A stretch of 63,989 nucleotides of DNA from the NCBI GenBank assembly GCA_027717985.1, contig JALLOO010000002.1, positions 71,257-135,245 of the forward strand, written 5' to 3'. The position numbers and the translations under genes are program-made. This document shows positions 8,039-15,870 of the stretch, in pieces. The first letter of the stretch is position 1; each line of letters opens with the position of its first letter. The DNA comes from Patescibacteria group bacterium AH-259-L05 (GTDB lineage Bacteria; Patescibacteriota; Patescibacteriia; UBA2591; UBA6264). The notes under the pieces are model-generated. The model had not been told where the DNA came from. It saw only the letters and a program-made list of their open reading frames with translations, and searched no databases.

Positions 8039-8081
8039 ACATTTTGTTTTAATTTTTTAAAATATATTTGTTCTGTTCTAT

Positions 8082-8110
8082 ATTTTATAGGATAAGATAT
8101 AGTTTGTCAA
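8082..8110 (-). promoter_or_regulatory. Promoter of the LexA-like gene (and perhaps tnpB)
   Basis: Minus strand TTGACA, 17-base spacer, TAAAAT. The leader contains the direct repeat AGAACAGAACA, a possible site for autoregulation, though it is not a clear dyad. Confidence 0.6.
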
Positions 8111-8192
8111 TTAACGTTATCCACAGGTCTATTTTATAGGAGAGGGTAATTTAGAAATCATTAAAACTATGTTAGAGTATAACAAGAAAATG

Positions 8193-8234
8193 CGAGCTTT
8201 CATCTCGTCCCCTAAAGGGGGCAGGTTTTCTCGC
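8193..8234 (-). other. Left-end palindrome of the TnpB element
   Basis: Nested inverted repeat: outer GCGAG...CTCGC, inner CCCC-TAAA-GGGG. The inner core matches the hairpin at 6204-6219. Confidence 0.6.
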
Positions 8235-8548
8235 TCGCGATATATAGAAAAGGATAAAGTATTGCTTGGCAAAACACTCACATGCCAGGAATTTGAAAAA
8301 TATAGTTTTTATGATTTTTCTCGCCCGTATCGGGCAATTGAAAAAGGAATGATGCCGCCAAAGTTAGCAAAGATTATGATTAATTTAGCCGGTGCAGGAG
8401 AAGATTCAGCCCTTTTAGATCCGTTTTGCGGCTCAGGAACAATCCTACAGCAAGCATTGCTTATGGGGTATACAAAAGTGATAGGGACAGATATAGATCA
8501 GAGAGCAGTGGACAATTCTAAAAAAAATTTACAATGGTTAGCGCCCTC

Positions 8549-8633
8549 CTTGTCATCCCGCATCCCTTTGTCATCCCGCACGAATGTGCGGGATGACAAA
8601 GAAGGGACGTCATCCCGAGTACAACAAGGGGTC
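8549..8633. repeat. TGTCATCCCGC palindromic element inserted in frame
   Basis: Three copies of GTCATCCCG plus an inverted copy CGGGATGAC. It is read as LSSR...LSSR...VRDDKEGTSSR inside the methyltransferase between LAPS and VSLYRCDA, where the family has no such segment. Confidence 0.75.
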
Positions 8634-9031
8634 TCATTATATAGATGTGATGCCCAAGAGTTGAGCAAGAAAATACCACAACATTCTATTGATGCAATTA
8701 TTACTGAGCCATATCTTGGCCCGCTTAAAATTGGAAATTTAAAAGCAGAAATTAAAATTTTATCAGATTTATATATTAATGCTTTTAAATCGTTTAAAAA
8801 AGTTTTAAAATCAGATGGACGAGTGGTTATTATTTTTCCCGTATTCAGTATAAAAAATAAATTACATTTTTTACCAATTTTAGATACGCTCAAAAAAATC
8901 GGTTGGCAAATACGAATGTCATTACCTCAATATTTATTAGATAATCCAGTTATTAAAACTACGAGTCGCCAGTCCATTATATATTCTCGACCAAATCAAA
9001 AGATTTTACGCGAAATTTTAATTTTTATATT

Positions 9032-9559
9032 ATGAAAATAGGAATCGATGCTCGATTTTATGGGCCTCATGGCAAAGGTATTGGGCGTTATACACAAAAG
9101 TTACTTGCCAGTTTAGAAAAATTTGACCATAACAATGAGTATTATGTATTCTTGCGTCAAGAAAATTTTGATTTATATAAACCGCAAAATCCTAAATTTC
9201 ATAAGGTGTTAGCTGATTATCCATGGTATTCATTTAAGGAGCAAGTAGTATTTCCGTTTAAATTGTATATGTATGGTCTTAATTTAGTACATTTTTTTCA
9301 CTTTAATGTTCCGTTTTTATATAAAAAAAAGTTTGTGGTAACAATTCATGATCTCATACATCATAAAGCATCACGGGAGGCATCAACACTATCTTTTATA
9401 TTGTTTTATGGTAAAAGGTTATTATATTTTTTAGTAATACGACGTGCAATTAAAAAATCACAAAAAGTTATAACGGTTTCTTCGCATACAAAGATTGAGA
9501 TTATCAGAGAATACAAAGTTAAACCGGAAAAAGTTATTGTAACATATGAAGCAGCTTAA
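9032..9559 (+). CDS. Glycosyltransferase GT4, N-terminal half (broken gene)
   Basis: MKIGIDARFYGPHGKGIGRYT is the start of a GT4/GT-B glycosyltransferase acceptor domain, which continues through TIHDLIHH to VITVSSHTKIEII and ends at VIVTYEAA then stop. The second half lies in a different frame starting at 9546. Intact relatives have about 15-25 residues between TYEAA and LKEPYLLYVGN that are absent here, so a small deletion with frameshift has happened. It could be a pseudogene or two coupled polypeptides. ATGA overlap with the upstream methyltransferase fragment. Confidence 0.75.
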   Translation: MKIGIDARFYGPHGKGIGRYTQKLLASLEKFDHNNEYYVFLRQENFDLYKPQNPKFHKVLADYPWYSFKEQVVFPFKLYMYGLNLVHFFHFNVPFLYKKKFVVTIHDLIHHKASREASTLSFILFYGKRLLYFLVIRRAIKKSQKVITVSSHTKIEIIREYKVKPEKVIVTYEAA

Positions 9560-10100
9560 AGAACCATATTTATTGTATGTGGGCAATGCATATCCACATA
9601 AGAATTTAGAGCGGCTTATTTCCGCGTTTAAAATTGTATTACAAAAACAACCTGAGTTATATCTTGTATTAGTTGGGAAAATCGATTATTTTTACGAGCG
9701 CTTGCAAGATTTTGTAAAAGAATTGGGTTTAGAAAAAAATGTTATATTTACTGGATATGTTTCAGATTCTGAACTTTCATGGCTATATACGCATGGGCTT
9801 GCCTATGTATTTCCGTCATTATCAGAAGGATTTGGTTTACCCGGATTAGAAGCAATGACACATAGCTTACCAGTAATTTCATCAAATAAAGAGCCGTTGC
9901 CAGAAATATATGGTGAAGCTGCCTTATATTTTAATCCAGAAGATATTAATGAGATGGCGCATGCTATTTTACAAATAGTTCAAAGTAAGGAAGTAAGAGA
10001 AAAATTAAAAAAAGTTGGAAGAGTCAAAGTTAAAAAATATTCATGGGATCGTTGCGCGAAGCAAACTCTCGAAGTATACAAAAGCGTTTTGAAAATATAA
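9546..10100 (+). CDS. Glycosyltransferase GT4, C-terminal half (broken gene)
   Basis: The nucleotide-sugar-binding domain of a GT4 enzyme: PYLLYVGNAYPHKN, NVIFTGYVSDSEL, and the E-x7-E motif in SEGFGLPGLEAM. It overlaps the N-terminal half by 14 bases in another frame. The ATG at 9546 has no Shine-Dalgarno site, so translation would rely on coupling to the upstream frame. Together the two halves would make a full-size enzyme for cell-surface glycan synthesis that lacks part of the interdomain linker. Confidence 0.75.
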   Translation: MKQLKEPYLLYVGNAYPHKNLERLISAFKIVLQKQPELYLVLVGKIDYFYERLQDFVKELGLEKNVIFTGYVSDSELSWLYTHGLAYVFPSLSEGFGLPGLEAMTHSLPVISSNKEPLPEIYGEAALYFNPEDINEMAHAILQIVQSKEVREKLKKVGRVKVKKYSWDRCAKQTLEVYKSVLKI

Positions 10101-10109
10101 GTATAAAGT

Positions 10110-10442
10110 ATGACTGTTTATGAGATAATAGTTTTAATTTTATCTGCTTTTGTAGGATATGGTATTCAGAGATTGTGGTCAGGCAGATATGAGGATGATC
10201 GATTAAAACGGTCGCTACGGTTTTTGATTGGTAATTATTATATTCATATTCACCATTGGGTTTATTTATTAGTTATTCTTGCAATACTTTATTTTTATGA
10301 TGTTTATCACCCTATAATTTATGGATTATTAATTGGATTTATTATACAAGGACTTACGTATCAAGATCGGTTTATTTTTATATATCATAAAGATAAATTT
10401 GATACCATATATAGAAAATGGAAATCATCTGTTAAAAATTAG
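10110..10442 (+). CDS. Small membrane protein, function unknown
   Basis: 110 residues with hydrophobic segments near residues 3-18, 48-63 and 68-82, and a conserved-looking HIHHW cluster near 45. I cannot assign a function. It starts 9 bases after the glycosyltransferase, so it may be cotranscribed with it. A terminator follows directly. Confidence 0.6.
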   Translation: MTVYEIIVLILSAFVGYGIQRLWSGRYEDDRLKRSLRFLIGNYYIHIHHWVYLLVILAILYFYDVYHPIIYGLLIGFIIQGLTYQDRFIFIYHKDKFDTIYRKWKSSVKN

Positions 10443-10464
10443 GCTTTGTTAAGCCTAATTTTAG
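10438..10464 (+). terminator. Rho-independent terminator
   Basis: AGGCTT-tgtt-AAGCCT followed by AATTTT, overlapping the stop codon region of the 10110 gene. Confidence 0.75.
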
Positions 10465-10467
10465 CTA

Positions 10468-10496
10468 TTGACAAAAAGGATGATTTTTGTTATAAT
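10468..10496 (+). promoter_or_regulatory. Perfect consensus sigma70 promoter
   Basis: TTGACA, exactly 17 bases, TATAAT. It drives the NUDIX gene at 10559. The leader includes the small hairpin CAGCAT-acggag-TGCTG. Confidence 0.88.
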
Positions 10497-10558
10497 GTAG
10501 ATAATAAGATACAGCATACGGAGTGCTGTAGTTTGGAAACCTTATAAAGGAGGAAAAA

Positions 10559-11170
10559 ATGGAAAGTGACAATCTTGTAGTGGATGAAACAGAAAGGGCA
10601 AGCGTTAGTGTGTTTTTGATAGATATATTTCGTCCGCAAAAACGATCTACCATTCTTCCAACAGACAGAATTTTATTAGTATCGAATGAAAGGCGAGGTA
10701 GAGATGACAGGGAAGGGCGAGGACCAAGACCAGAAGGCTGGGGTATGCCAGGTGGACATGGAGAGCCCGGTGAATGGTATATAAGGACTGGTTACCGAGA
10801 GTTGGGAGAAGAAACAGGAGTTAACCCTCAATACAAGAAGAAGATATATAACCAAGTTGAAATTGTAGATGATAGAAGAATGTTTTTGGCTGAGCCTGGA
10901 GTAGATACAGAGAGTGGGCCAGAAAAGGATGAGAAAGGAAATTTAGTATACAAAACTCATTGGCATTTAACAGTTGGCGGTCGTCTCTTAGTTCCTTGGG
11001 ACGAAACAGTGATAGCAATTGGAAAAGAAGATATTAAGACGGCGGCCTGGCATCGTTTTGATGGGTTGCCTTCAGGAGTATATGGGACTCATGGTAAACG
11101 AATAGAGATTTTTTATAATAGATTGACCGACAAAGAACTGTTTGACTATGTCTTTAATCAGAAAAGCTAA
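10559..11170 (+). CDS. NUDIX hydrolase
   Basis: 203 residues with a complete Nudix box, G-x5-E-x7-REL-x-EE-x-GV, read as GHGEPGE, then RELGEETGV (about residues 66-88). The family hydrolyses nucleoside diphosphates linked to another group; the substrate is unknown. Start set by AAAGGAGG. It is an isolated unit with a perfect promoter and its own terminator. Confidence 0.85.
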   Translation: MESDNLVVDETERASVSVFLIDIFRPQKRSTILPTDRILLVSNERRGRDDREGRGPRPEGWGMPGGHGEPGEWYIRTGYRELGEETGVNPQYKKKIYNQVEIVDDRRMFLAEPGVDTESGPEKDEKGNLVYKTHWHLTVGGRLLVPWDETVIAIGKEDIKTAAWHRFDGLPSGVYGTHGKRIEIFYNRLTDKELFDYVFNQKS

Positions 11171-11188
11171 CCATTTGGTTGGCTTTTT
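11164..11188 (+). terminator. Rho-independent terminator
   Basis: AGCTAACC-attt-GGTTGGCT then TTTTTC, just after the NUDIX stop. Confidence 0.75.
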
Positions 11189-11329
11189 CATTAAATTAAA
11201 ATTTTTTGATGTTAAATGGTTAATAAATAATTTACGACACTATAATTATACTAAAATAAGTATAATTCTTTATTTTATATTAAATTAAATATATAAAATT
11301 ATGCCTGTTGATAACCTGTAGATAACTAT

Positions 11330-11660
11330 TTTTTATTTTTTTGTCATTTATTTTTTTGTCATCCCATACTTCTTTTGTTATCCTACCTTTCCTTGTCATC
11401 CTGCATTTCGTGCGGGATGACAGAAAAAAAGAGTCTCATCCATCTCCTTTTGTCATCCCACTTTTTTTGTTATTAAGGCTCGTGAAGGATCGAGGAATCC
11501 CTTAACAGGCTTTGGCAATAAAAGACTGCTATTGACCACACTATTTTTTTTGTCATTCTTTAGCCTTTTGTCATTCCGCACTTCGGAATGACAAGAAAGG
11601 AAAGTCACGAAATGACAATCCTCCCCCTGTCATTCCTTGCGAGCTATAGACGAGTAAGGA
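11330..11660. repeat. Non-coding region with several palindromic TGTCAT(T/C)CC repeats
   Basis: The gap 11189-11925 holds no gene I can support. Its first part (11189-11330) is very AT-rich. The middle contains many GTCATCC/GTCATTCC words and two clear palindromes: 11394-11422 (TGTCATCCTGC...GCGGGATGACA) and about 11571-11592 (GTCATTCC...GGAATGAC). The last part (11660-11925) is AT-rich without visible structure. Confidence 0.7.
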
Positions 11661-11925
11661 ATAAAAGAGAGGACGGGTTGATAAAAAAGAGAAATATGGA
11701 CAAAAATTGGCACAAAGTTTATAAAGATAGAGAAAAAAATCTCAATTTTGTGATATTTAGCTGATATTAATTAGAAATATTTTATTAATGTTAAACCGAG
11801 AACAGGAGACGTTCGTCGGGGAACAATTTTTCTGAAATTTATCTAATATTTATTAATAATTTATAGTTTTTATCTAATTTTTCTATAAATTTAGCGTCGT
11901 GAAACGTTATAATGATAAAACAAAA

Positions 11926-11956
11926 AAGACCTCTATATTCAATAGAGATCTTTTTA
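11926..11956. terminator. Terminator for the 11954-12886 gene
   Basis: AAGACCTCTAT / ATAGAGATCTT with one mismatch, flanked by A-run and T-run, overlapping the end of the minus-strand gene. Confidence 0.7.
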
Positions 11957-12886
11957 TTGGTTTTGATTTAATTCTTCATTAACAGCACACATAAGTTCAT
12001 CTGGAGGCACTCCACTGCCTTTAACGATCGCGCTACCCCCTCTGTTGTTTCTCCCTCCCCAACGATCTATTCTTAATTTTTCTATTTTATTCATAGTTTT
12101 ACAAAATTTGGGGATAGGAAAATGAAAAAATGATTTTTTATGCATTGCGTATACCCATCTTCCGTCAGGGCGTTGCCGAGCTGAAATATATGCGTGGTAT
12201 CCATCAGCAAAAACACCCATACCTGCTTGAGCTCCAACTTCTTGTATCATTGCCCATCCTTGACCACCACCAATTTTTTTATAATCCATATTAAGAGGGA
12301 TTGATTTACCACGGCCTGAAATATGTTTTAATATACGTTTCTCAACATCATCTACTATACCCTTATAAGCATCAGGATCTCTTTTATCTATTTCCCCGCT
12401 GATCCGGAAATGTCGATATGGCTCAAAAATCCATGCAAGTTGTTGAAATAGTAATAGATCATTAGGAAAAGGATGTATGCTTGGAACAGTATCATGTAGA
12501 TCTTCCACGAATACAATCTGAATCAACTTAGGATTGCCAATAAATTCGTCCTCGTGGCCATGTTTTAATACAGTATATGAGGTAGAAATATCTTCATCAC
12601 AATCAAGCGCATAAACGTTTGCTTTCGGTTCATTATTTTCATCGTGGAAAAGAGTGGTGAAGAACCCATCACGAATTGCTGCATATACTTGTGTACAGGT
12701 TGCTCGCGTAGCAAGATGATCCACTCCTTCATGATGATTAAAGTTTATTCGTGGACCACTTTTCTGGCGGCGCGGTCTCCCCGATACATATCCATCAAGT
12801 GCAATAGAATAAGGGTCAGTTACGCGGCAGAATTTTCTCCATGACATGGGCGGGTCATTTGGGCGCATAAAAAGCTTAACAGCCAT
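11954..12886 (-). CDS. Uncharacterised protein with DHH-like motifs
   Basis: 310 residues. RINFNHHEGVDHLATRATCT near residue 46 resembles the NxDHH metal motif region of DHH phosphoesterases, and GGRNNRGGSAIVKGSG near 280 resembles the glycine-rich DHHA1 region. The other DHH motifs are not obvious, so the assignment is tentative. A possible role is phosphoester hydrolysis. It is a single-gene unit with promoter TTGACT-N17-TATTCT, an AAGGAGG site and its own terminator. Confidence 0.5.
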   Translation of the reverse strand: MAVKLFMRPNDPPMSWRKFCRVTDPYSIALDGYVSGRPRRQKSGPRINFNHHEGVDHLATRATCTQVYAAIRDGFFTTLFHDENNEPKANVYALDCDEDISTSYTVLKHGHEDEFIGNPKLIQIVFVEDLHDTVPSIHPFPNDLLLFQQLAWIFEPYRHFRISGEIDKRDPDAYKGIVDDVEKRILKHISGRGKSIPLNMDYKKIGGGQGWAMIQEVGAQAGMGVFADGYHAYISARQRPDGRWVYAMHKKSFFHFPIPKFCKTMNKIEKLRIDRWGGRNNRGGSAIVKGSGVPPDELMCAVNEELNQNQ

Positions 12887-12919
12887 TGTTTTCTCCTCCT
12901 TTTTTAGGAACTACGAATT

Positions 12920-12948
12920 AGAATAGTAAATATTTTGATATGAGTCAA
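12920..12948 (-). promoter_or_regulatory. Sigma70-type promoter for the 11954-12886 gene
   Basis: Minus strand TTGACT, 17-base spacer, TATTCT; the leader has CGTAGTTCCTAAA and then AAGGAGG. Confidence 0.6.
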
Positions 12949-12954
12949 GTGTAT

Positions 12955-12981
12955 AAAAAAAGAGCCTACAGGCTCTTTTTA
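12955..12981 (-). terminator. Terminator after the ROK gene
   Basis: AGAGCC-tgta-GGCTCT followed by seven T on the minus strand. Confidence 0.8.
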
Positions 12982-12985
12982 CTTT

Positions 12986-13816
12986 TTATTTATGCGTTTT
13001 TAAAAAGTGCAAGCCGCCATAAAGTCCTGATTTGTCGCCCAATTTACTTTTGACAATGGGGGGCGGGTTAAAACGATTTTTTTTAACATTTTCTCTGGTT
13101 TGTTTTAAAAATAAGTGAGCGCGCTGAGAAAATCCGCCACCAATAATAAAAATGTCAGGAGACCATAATACTATGCCGTTGACAATCCCTTGGGCTAGGT
13201 GTTTTGAAAAATCATTCCAGATTTTTTCATTTTTACAATTTTCAGCTTGTATGCCATAATTTTTATAAAAAGCCCTTCCTGATACATATGATTCTAAACA
13301 TCCATATTGGCCGCACGACGGCCACTTTTCCCCATGTATATTAATAATTTGATGACCAGGTTCAAATCCTCGAGAAAAAACATCAATTTGTTTATTAACA
13401 ATTCTAGTCCCGCCAAGTCCAGTACCAATCGCATAATAGCCAACAATCTTATGCCCCTTGCCGGCCCCAAAAGCTACCTCTCCTAAGCCCCCTAAGTCAG
13501 TATCATTCTTAATAAATATTTTGCAGTTAAACTTTTTTGATAATATATTAGTTAAAGGCTTATGTATCCAGGAGCTAAAAAGATCTGGGGCTCTTGCCAA
13601 TCGTCTTGTTTTTTTGTCTATCGTCCCTGGTAAACCAATAATTATGCCCTGTGTTTTGCCCTCTTGAGTAATATTTTCTATAGAAGCGGTTATTCTTTTT
13701 ATAGATAGATCAAAACTTCTTATTGTTGAGAATTTATCTATTTTATCAATAGTTTTAAGTTTTTTTGAGGACGCAATACGCGTAGATGTTCCCCCAATAT
13801 CAAGCACTATGTACAT
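12986..13816 (-). CDS. ROK family sugar kinase / transcriptional regulator-type protein
   Basis: 276 residues with ROK motifs in order: DIGGTSTRIA at the N-terminus (ATP phosphate loop), NDTDLGGLGEVAFGAG, GTGLGGTRIV, and the zinc motif region EPGHQII...CGQYGCLESYVSG with catalytic Asp in NDTD. No helix-turn-helix domain is present, so it is a kinase rather than a repressor. ROK kinases phosphorylate glucose or related sugars; the substrate is unresolved. It could feed the GlgA, GalT and RmlA-like enzymes further along. Confidence 0.85.
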   Translation of the reverse strand: MYIVLDIGGTSTRIASSKKLKTIDKIDKFSTIRSFDLSIKRITASIENITQEGKTQGIIIGLPGTIDKKTRRLARAPDLFSSWIHKPLTNILSKKFNCKIFIKNDTDLGGLGEVAFGAGKGHKIVGYYAIGTGLGGTRIVNKQIDVFSRGFEPGHQIINIHGEKWPSCGQYGCLESYVSGRAFYKNYGIQAENCKNEKIWNDFSKHLAQGIVNGIVLWSPDIFIIGGGFSQRAHLFLKQTRENVKKNRFNPPPIVKSKLGDKSGLYGGLHFLKTHK

Positions 13817-13868
13817 AACTAATTTGTGTTATTGTTTATTGCATCTATTGTATCAACAGGATCGACTC

Positions 13869-13896
13869 TTGACAATAAGGCGAAAGTTTGTAACAC
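13869..13896 (+). promoter_or_regulatory. Possible promoter for the deaminase-like gene
   Basis: TTGACA is clear. The best -10 at 16 bases is the weak TAACAC. The leader then reads TTAGTTCATTAAA before GGGAGG. Confidence 0.4.
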
Positions 13897-13940
13897 TGAT
13901 AATAATGTTAGTTCATTAAATTTGAAGGGAGGTTGGATAG

Positions 13941-14426
13941 GTGAATTATTCCGAGGACAGACATGGAAGAGAGTGTCTAGAATTAGCACAAAAGTCGAAA
14001 GGTGATATGGGGTTTGGCGCTTTGCTAGAAAAAAATGGTAAAATTATTGGTCGAGGATGGAATAGGCGCTCAACTCCGCAAGAACGTAAATTATTGAGCC
14101 ATGTTGATTATAAAATTGATGCTGAACAGGCATGTATTGCTGATGCATTACTGAATAATAGAGATGTTCGGGGTAGTGAGGTTTATGTTTTGGGCATAGT
14201 TTTGCGTGGAGCTGAAAAAGGAAAACTGAGTACCAGAAGAGGCAGAGTTTTTATTTGTAAGAGATGCCCACACACATTTATTCGTTTTGGAATCCCAGTA
14301 AATATTCCACGATTTGATGGGTGGGTTAAACTTAGCCCGGAAATGGCATTAAAAACAGCGAAAATAGTTAAAAAAACTTACGGCAGGGGATATTGGCAAA
14401 GGTTTACGCAGAAAAAAGAAAAATAA
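13941..14426 (+). CDS. Cytidine/deoxycytidylate deaminase-like protein
   Basis: 161 residues resembling the CMP/dCMP deaminase fold. A segment HVDYKIDAEQACIADALL contains an AE pair like the catalytic HAE/CAE site, and FICKRCPHTFIRFGI contains the C-x2-C zinc pair with the hydrophobic strand that follows it in the family. The first zinc ligand appears as D in DAEQ instead of H or C, so activity is uncertain. Start is GTG with GGGAGG ten bases upstream. Its own terminator follows. Confidence 0.6.
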   Translation: MNYSEDRHGRECLELAQKSKGDMGFGALLEKNGKIIGRGWNRRSTPQERKLLSHVDYKIDAEQACIADALLNNRDVRGSEVYVLGIVLRGAEKGKLSTRRGRVFICKRCPHTFIRFGIPVNIPRFDGWVKLSPEMALKTAKIVKKTYGRGYWQRFTQKKEK

Positions 14427-14461
14427 AAAGAGACCGTTTAGAAAATTAAGCGGACTCTTTT
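14427..14461 (+). terminator. Rho-independent terminator
   Basis: AAAGAG-CCG-TTTA pairs with TTAAGCGG-CTCTTTT around a short loop, directly after the deaminase-like gene. Confidence 0.65.
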
Positions 14462-14476
14462 GATTTTGAAGAAGAC

Positions 14477-14505
14477 TTGACAGAGAGGATTTTTTTAGCT
14501 ACTAT
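14477..14505 (+). promoter_or_regulatory. Sigma70-type promoter for the IDO-like gene
   Basis: TTGACA, 17-base spacer, TACTAT. Confidence 0.75.
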
Positions 14506-14548
14506 TATTAATAATTGATCTTTTACAGAACAGAAAAGGAGACAAATT

Positions 14549-15760
14549 ATGAGTGTTGATATGCGTGAGATAAATACAGAAGTCAGAAAGATTATGAAAA
14601 GACATGGTGTTTCATATAAAACCGGATTTCTTGCCGAAAAGCCACTGCGCTGGATACCCTTTGATCAGCGTAATCCATCAGAACAATCCCGATGCTATCA
14701 GTGGCTTGACACAACAGCGCATACGCTCCCCGAGTTGATTGCGCAGAAAGCGGTACGTAAACGTGTAGAAATGTTAGAGACCCCATCATGGTTATTTGTT
14801 GATTTAGATAGAGAAGTCATTAACCTTTTACTATTGAATTTTACTATGATTATTCATGCATACTTTAGAGAGACATTTCCTTATAGTAACGTTGGTGAGT
14901 TAATGCAGGATGAGAGTATAAAGTATGTGCCGCCACAGCTTGCCATACCAGCATGGGAGCTTTCAAAAATTGTGGGTATGCATCCTGTTATGTCATATTG
15001 TTTGTATAGTCCTTGTAACTACTATATACCTGATCAGAATAAGGCATTATCCTTAGATAATATTGAGTTGATTCATTCGTTTACCAATACGCTGGATGAG
15101 AAGTGGTTTGTATGGGATCATCAGGTTGTTGAGAAAATAGTGGCACCAGCTATTCCTGCATTACTTAAAGCGTACCTATTGTGTAAGCGTAATGATCCTC
15201 CGGTTGATGCAATAGTTTATTACCTTTCTGTTGCTACACGGGCGCATGAAAAAGCAGTTGATGTTCTTGAACGAATGCGCGAGCACTGCGATTATCAGAC
15301 ATATTTTGACCAGGTACGATTGTTCTATTCATTTCCAAAAAATGTTGTTTTTGAAGGCGTGGATGAACTTAAGGGAGAGCCGCAAAACTTTTTTGGTGAA
15401 ACAGGAGGACAGAGTCCGTTTATGCACCTTCGTCTTGCTATATTAGGCATTGATCATTATAAAGATCCATACTTTGCAAAAATGCGCGATTATATGCCAA
15501 AAGAATTTCGAAGTCTTATTGAATTGATAGGTGATTCAAAGATTCGTCAATTTGTACTTGATTGCGTGAAAAAGGGAGAGGCAAGGCCAGTACGTCGTTA
15601 TAATGCGCTAGTAATGTCAATTCTTGCATGGGAAGCAGAACATATTACCTTGGTTGATGATTATATTAAACAGTACGGCGAGGTTTATGGAACGGGTAAG
15701 CCACCGCTTGAATGGTTAAGACACCTGTATGATAAAACAAAATCAAAGCTCATTCTCTAG
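14549..15760 (+). CDS. Indoleamine 2,3-dioxygenase-like haem protein
   Basis: 403 residues, the usual IDO length, with the family's landmarks in order: the PPQLAIPAWELSKIVGMHPV segment near 128-147; GETGGQSPFMHLRLAILGI near 283-301, matching the IDO GGSAxQS region; YMPKEFR near 315; and ALVMSILAWEAEHITLVDDY near 353, whose His (about 365) aligns with the proximal haem ligand. A GTG motif follows near 381. The family opens the indole ring of tryptophan with O2. No other kynurenine-pathway gene is nearby, so the role is unclear. Single-gene unit with AAAAGGAG site, strong promoter and terminator. Confidence 0.82.
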   Translation: MSVDMREINTEVRKIMKRHGVSYKTGFLAEKPLRWIPFDQRNPSEQSRCYQWLDTTAHTLPELIAQKAVRKRVEMLETPSWLFVDLDREVINLLLLNFTMIIHAYFRETFPYSNVGELMQDESIKYVPPQLAIPAWELSKIVGMHPVMSYCLYSPCNYYIPDQNKALSLDNIELIHSFTNTLDEKWFVWDHQVVEKIVAPAIPALLKAYLLCKRNDPPVDAIVYYLSVATRAHEKAVDVLERMREHCDYQTYFDQVRLFYSFPKNVVFEGVDELKGEPQNFFGETGGQSPFMHLRLAILGIDHYKDPYFAKMRDYMPKEFRSLIELIGDSKIRQFVLDCVKKGEARPVRRYNALVMSILAWEAEHITLVDDYIKQYGEVYGTGKPPLEWLRHLYDKTKSKLIL

Positions 15761-15766
15761 GTATAA

Positions 15767-15796
15767 AAAGCCCACCTCATTTGAGGCGGGTTTTTG
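15767..15796 (+). terminator. Rho-independent terminator
   Basis: CCCACCTC-attt-GAGGCGGG followed by TTTTTG, after the IDO-like gene. Confidence 0.85.
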
Positions 15797-15854
15797 TTTA
15801 AGACATTTTTCCTTCAGACGCATACAGAATACATATCGCGCTTCCCTAAAAAAG

Positions 15855-15863
15855 TGTTATACT
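15855..15863 (+). promoter_or_regulatory. Extended -10 box, probably leaderless start
   Basis: TGT-TATACT ends 7 bases before the ATG at 15871, so the transcript would begin at or next to the start codon. No clear -35 box. Confidence 0.55.
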
Positions 15864-15870
15864 AAAGGGC

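Larger units (their letters stand above)
6193..8240 (-). mobile_element. TnpB element (IS200/IS605-type ends) carrying a LexA-like gene
   Basis: About 2.05 kb separating two halves of a methyltransferase gene. Inside are tnpB (6209-7420) and a LexA-like gene (7433-8038), both on the minus strand with a 12-base gap. Each end has a hairpin with the same core: CCCTAAAGGG at 6207-6216 (right end) and CCCCTAAAGGGG at 8209-8220 (left end), as expected of the subterminal palindromes of IS200/IS605 elements. No tnpA is present, so the element would depend on a transposase elsewhere. The exact ends are inferred from where the host protein sequence stops and resumes, and are uncertain by several bases. 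Confidence 0.72.
8169..9035 (+). pseudogene. C-terminal SAM domain of the split TRM11-like methyltransferase
   Basis: From about residue 25 (YIEKDKVLLGKTLT) the frame matches the C-terminal half of TRM11-like methyltransferases: MMPPKLAKIMINLAG, SAM motif DPFCGSGTILQQAL, and the catalytic segment ITEPYLGP. The first 24 codons are left-end sequence of the TnpB element, so the ATG at 8169 is accidental although it could be translated. The THUMP half is at 5722-6192. An extra in-frame block of about 30 residues (8549-8633) is a palindromic repeat insertion. The end overlaps the glycosyltransferase start by ATGA. Confidence 0.8.

Noticed and set aside
11189-11925. Possible replication origin in the AT-rich gap
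   Set aside because: There is no cluster of DnaA boxes and no dnaA, dnaN or similar gene near. The perfect TTATCCACA words (8117-8125, 20787-20795) are single and elsewhere.
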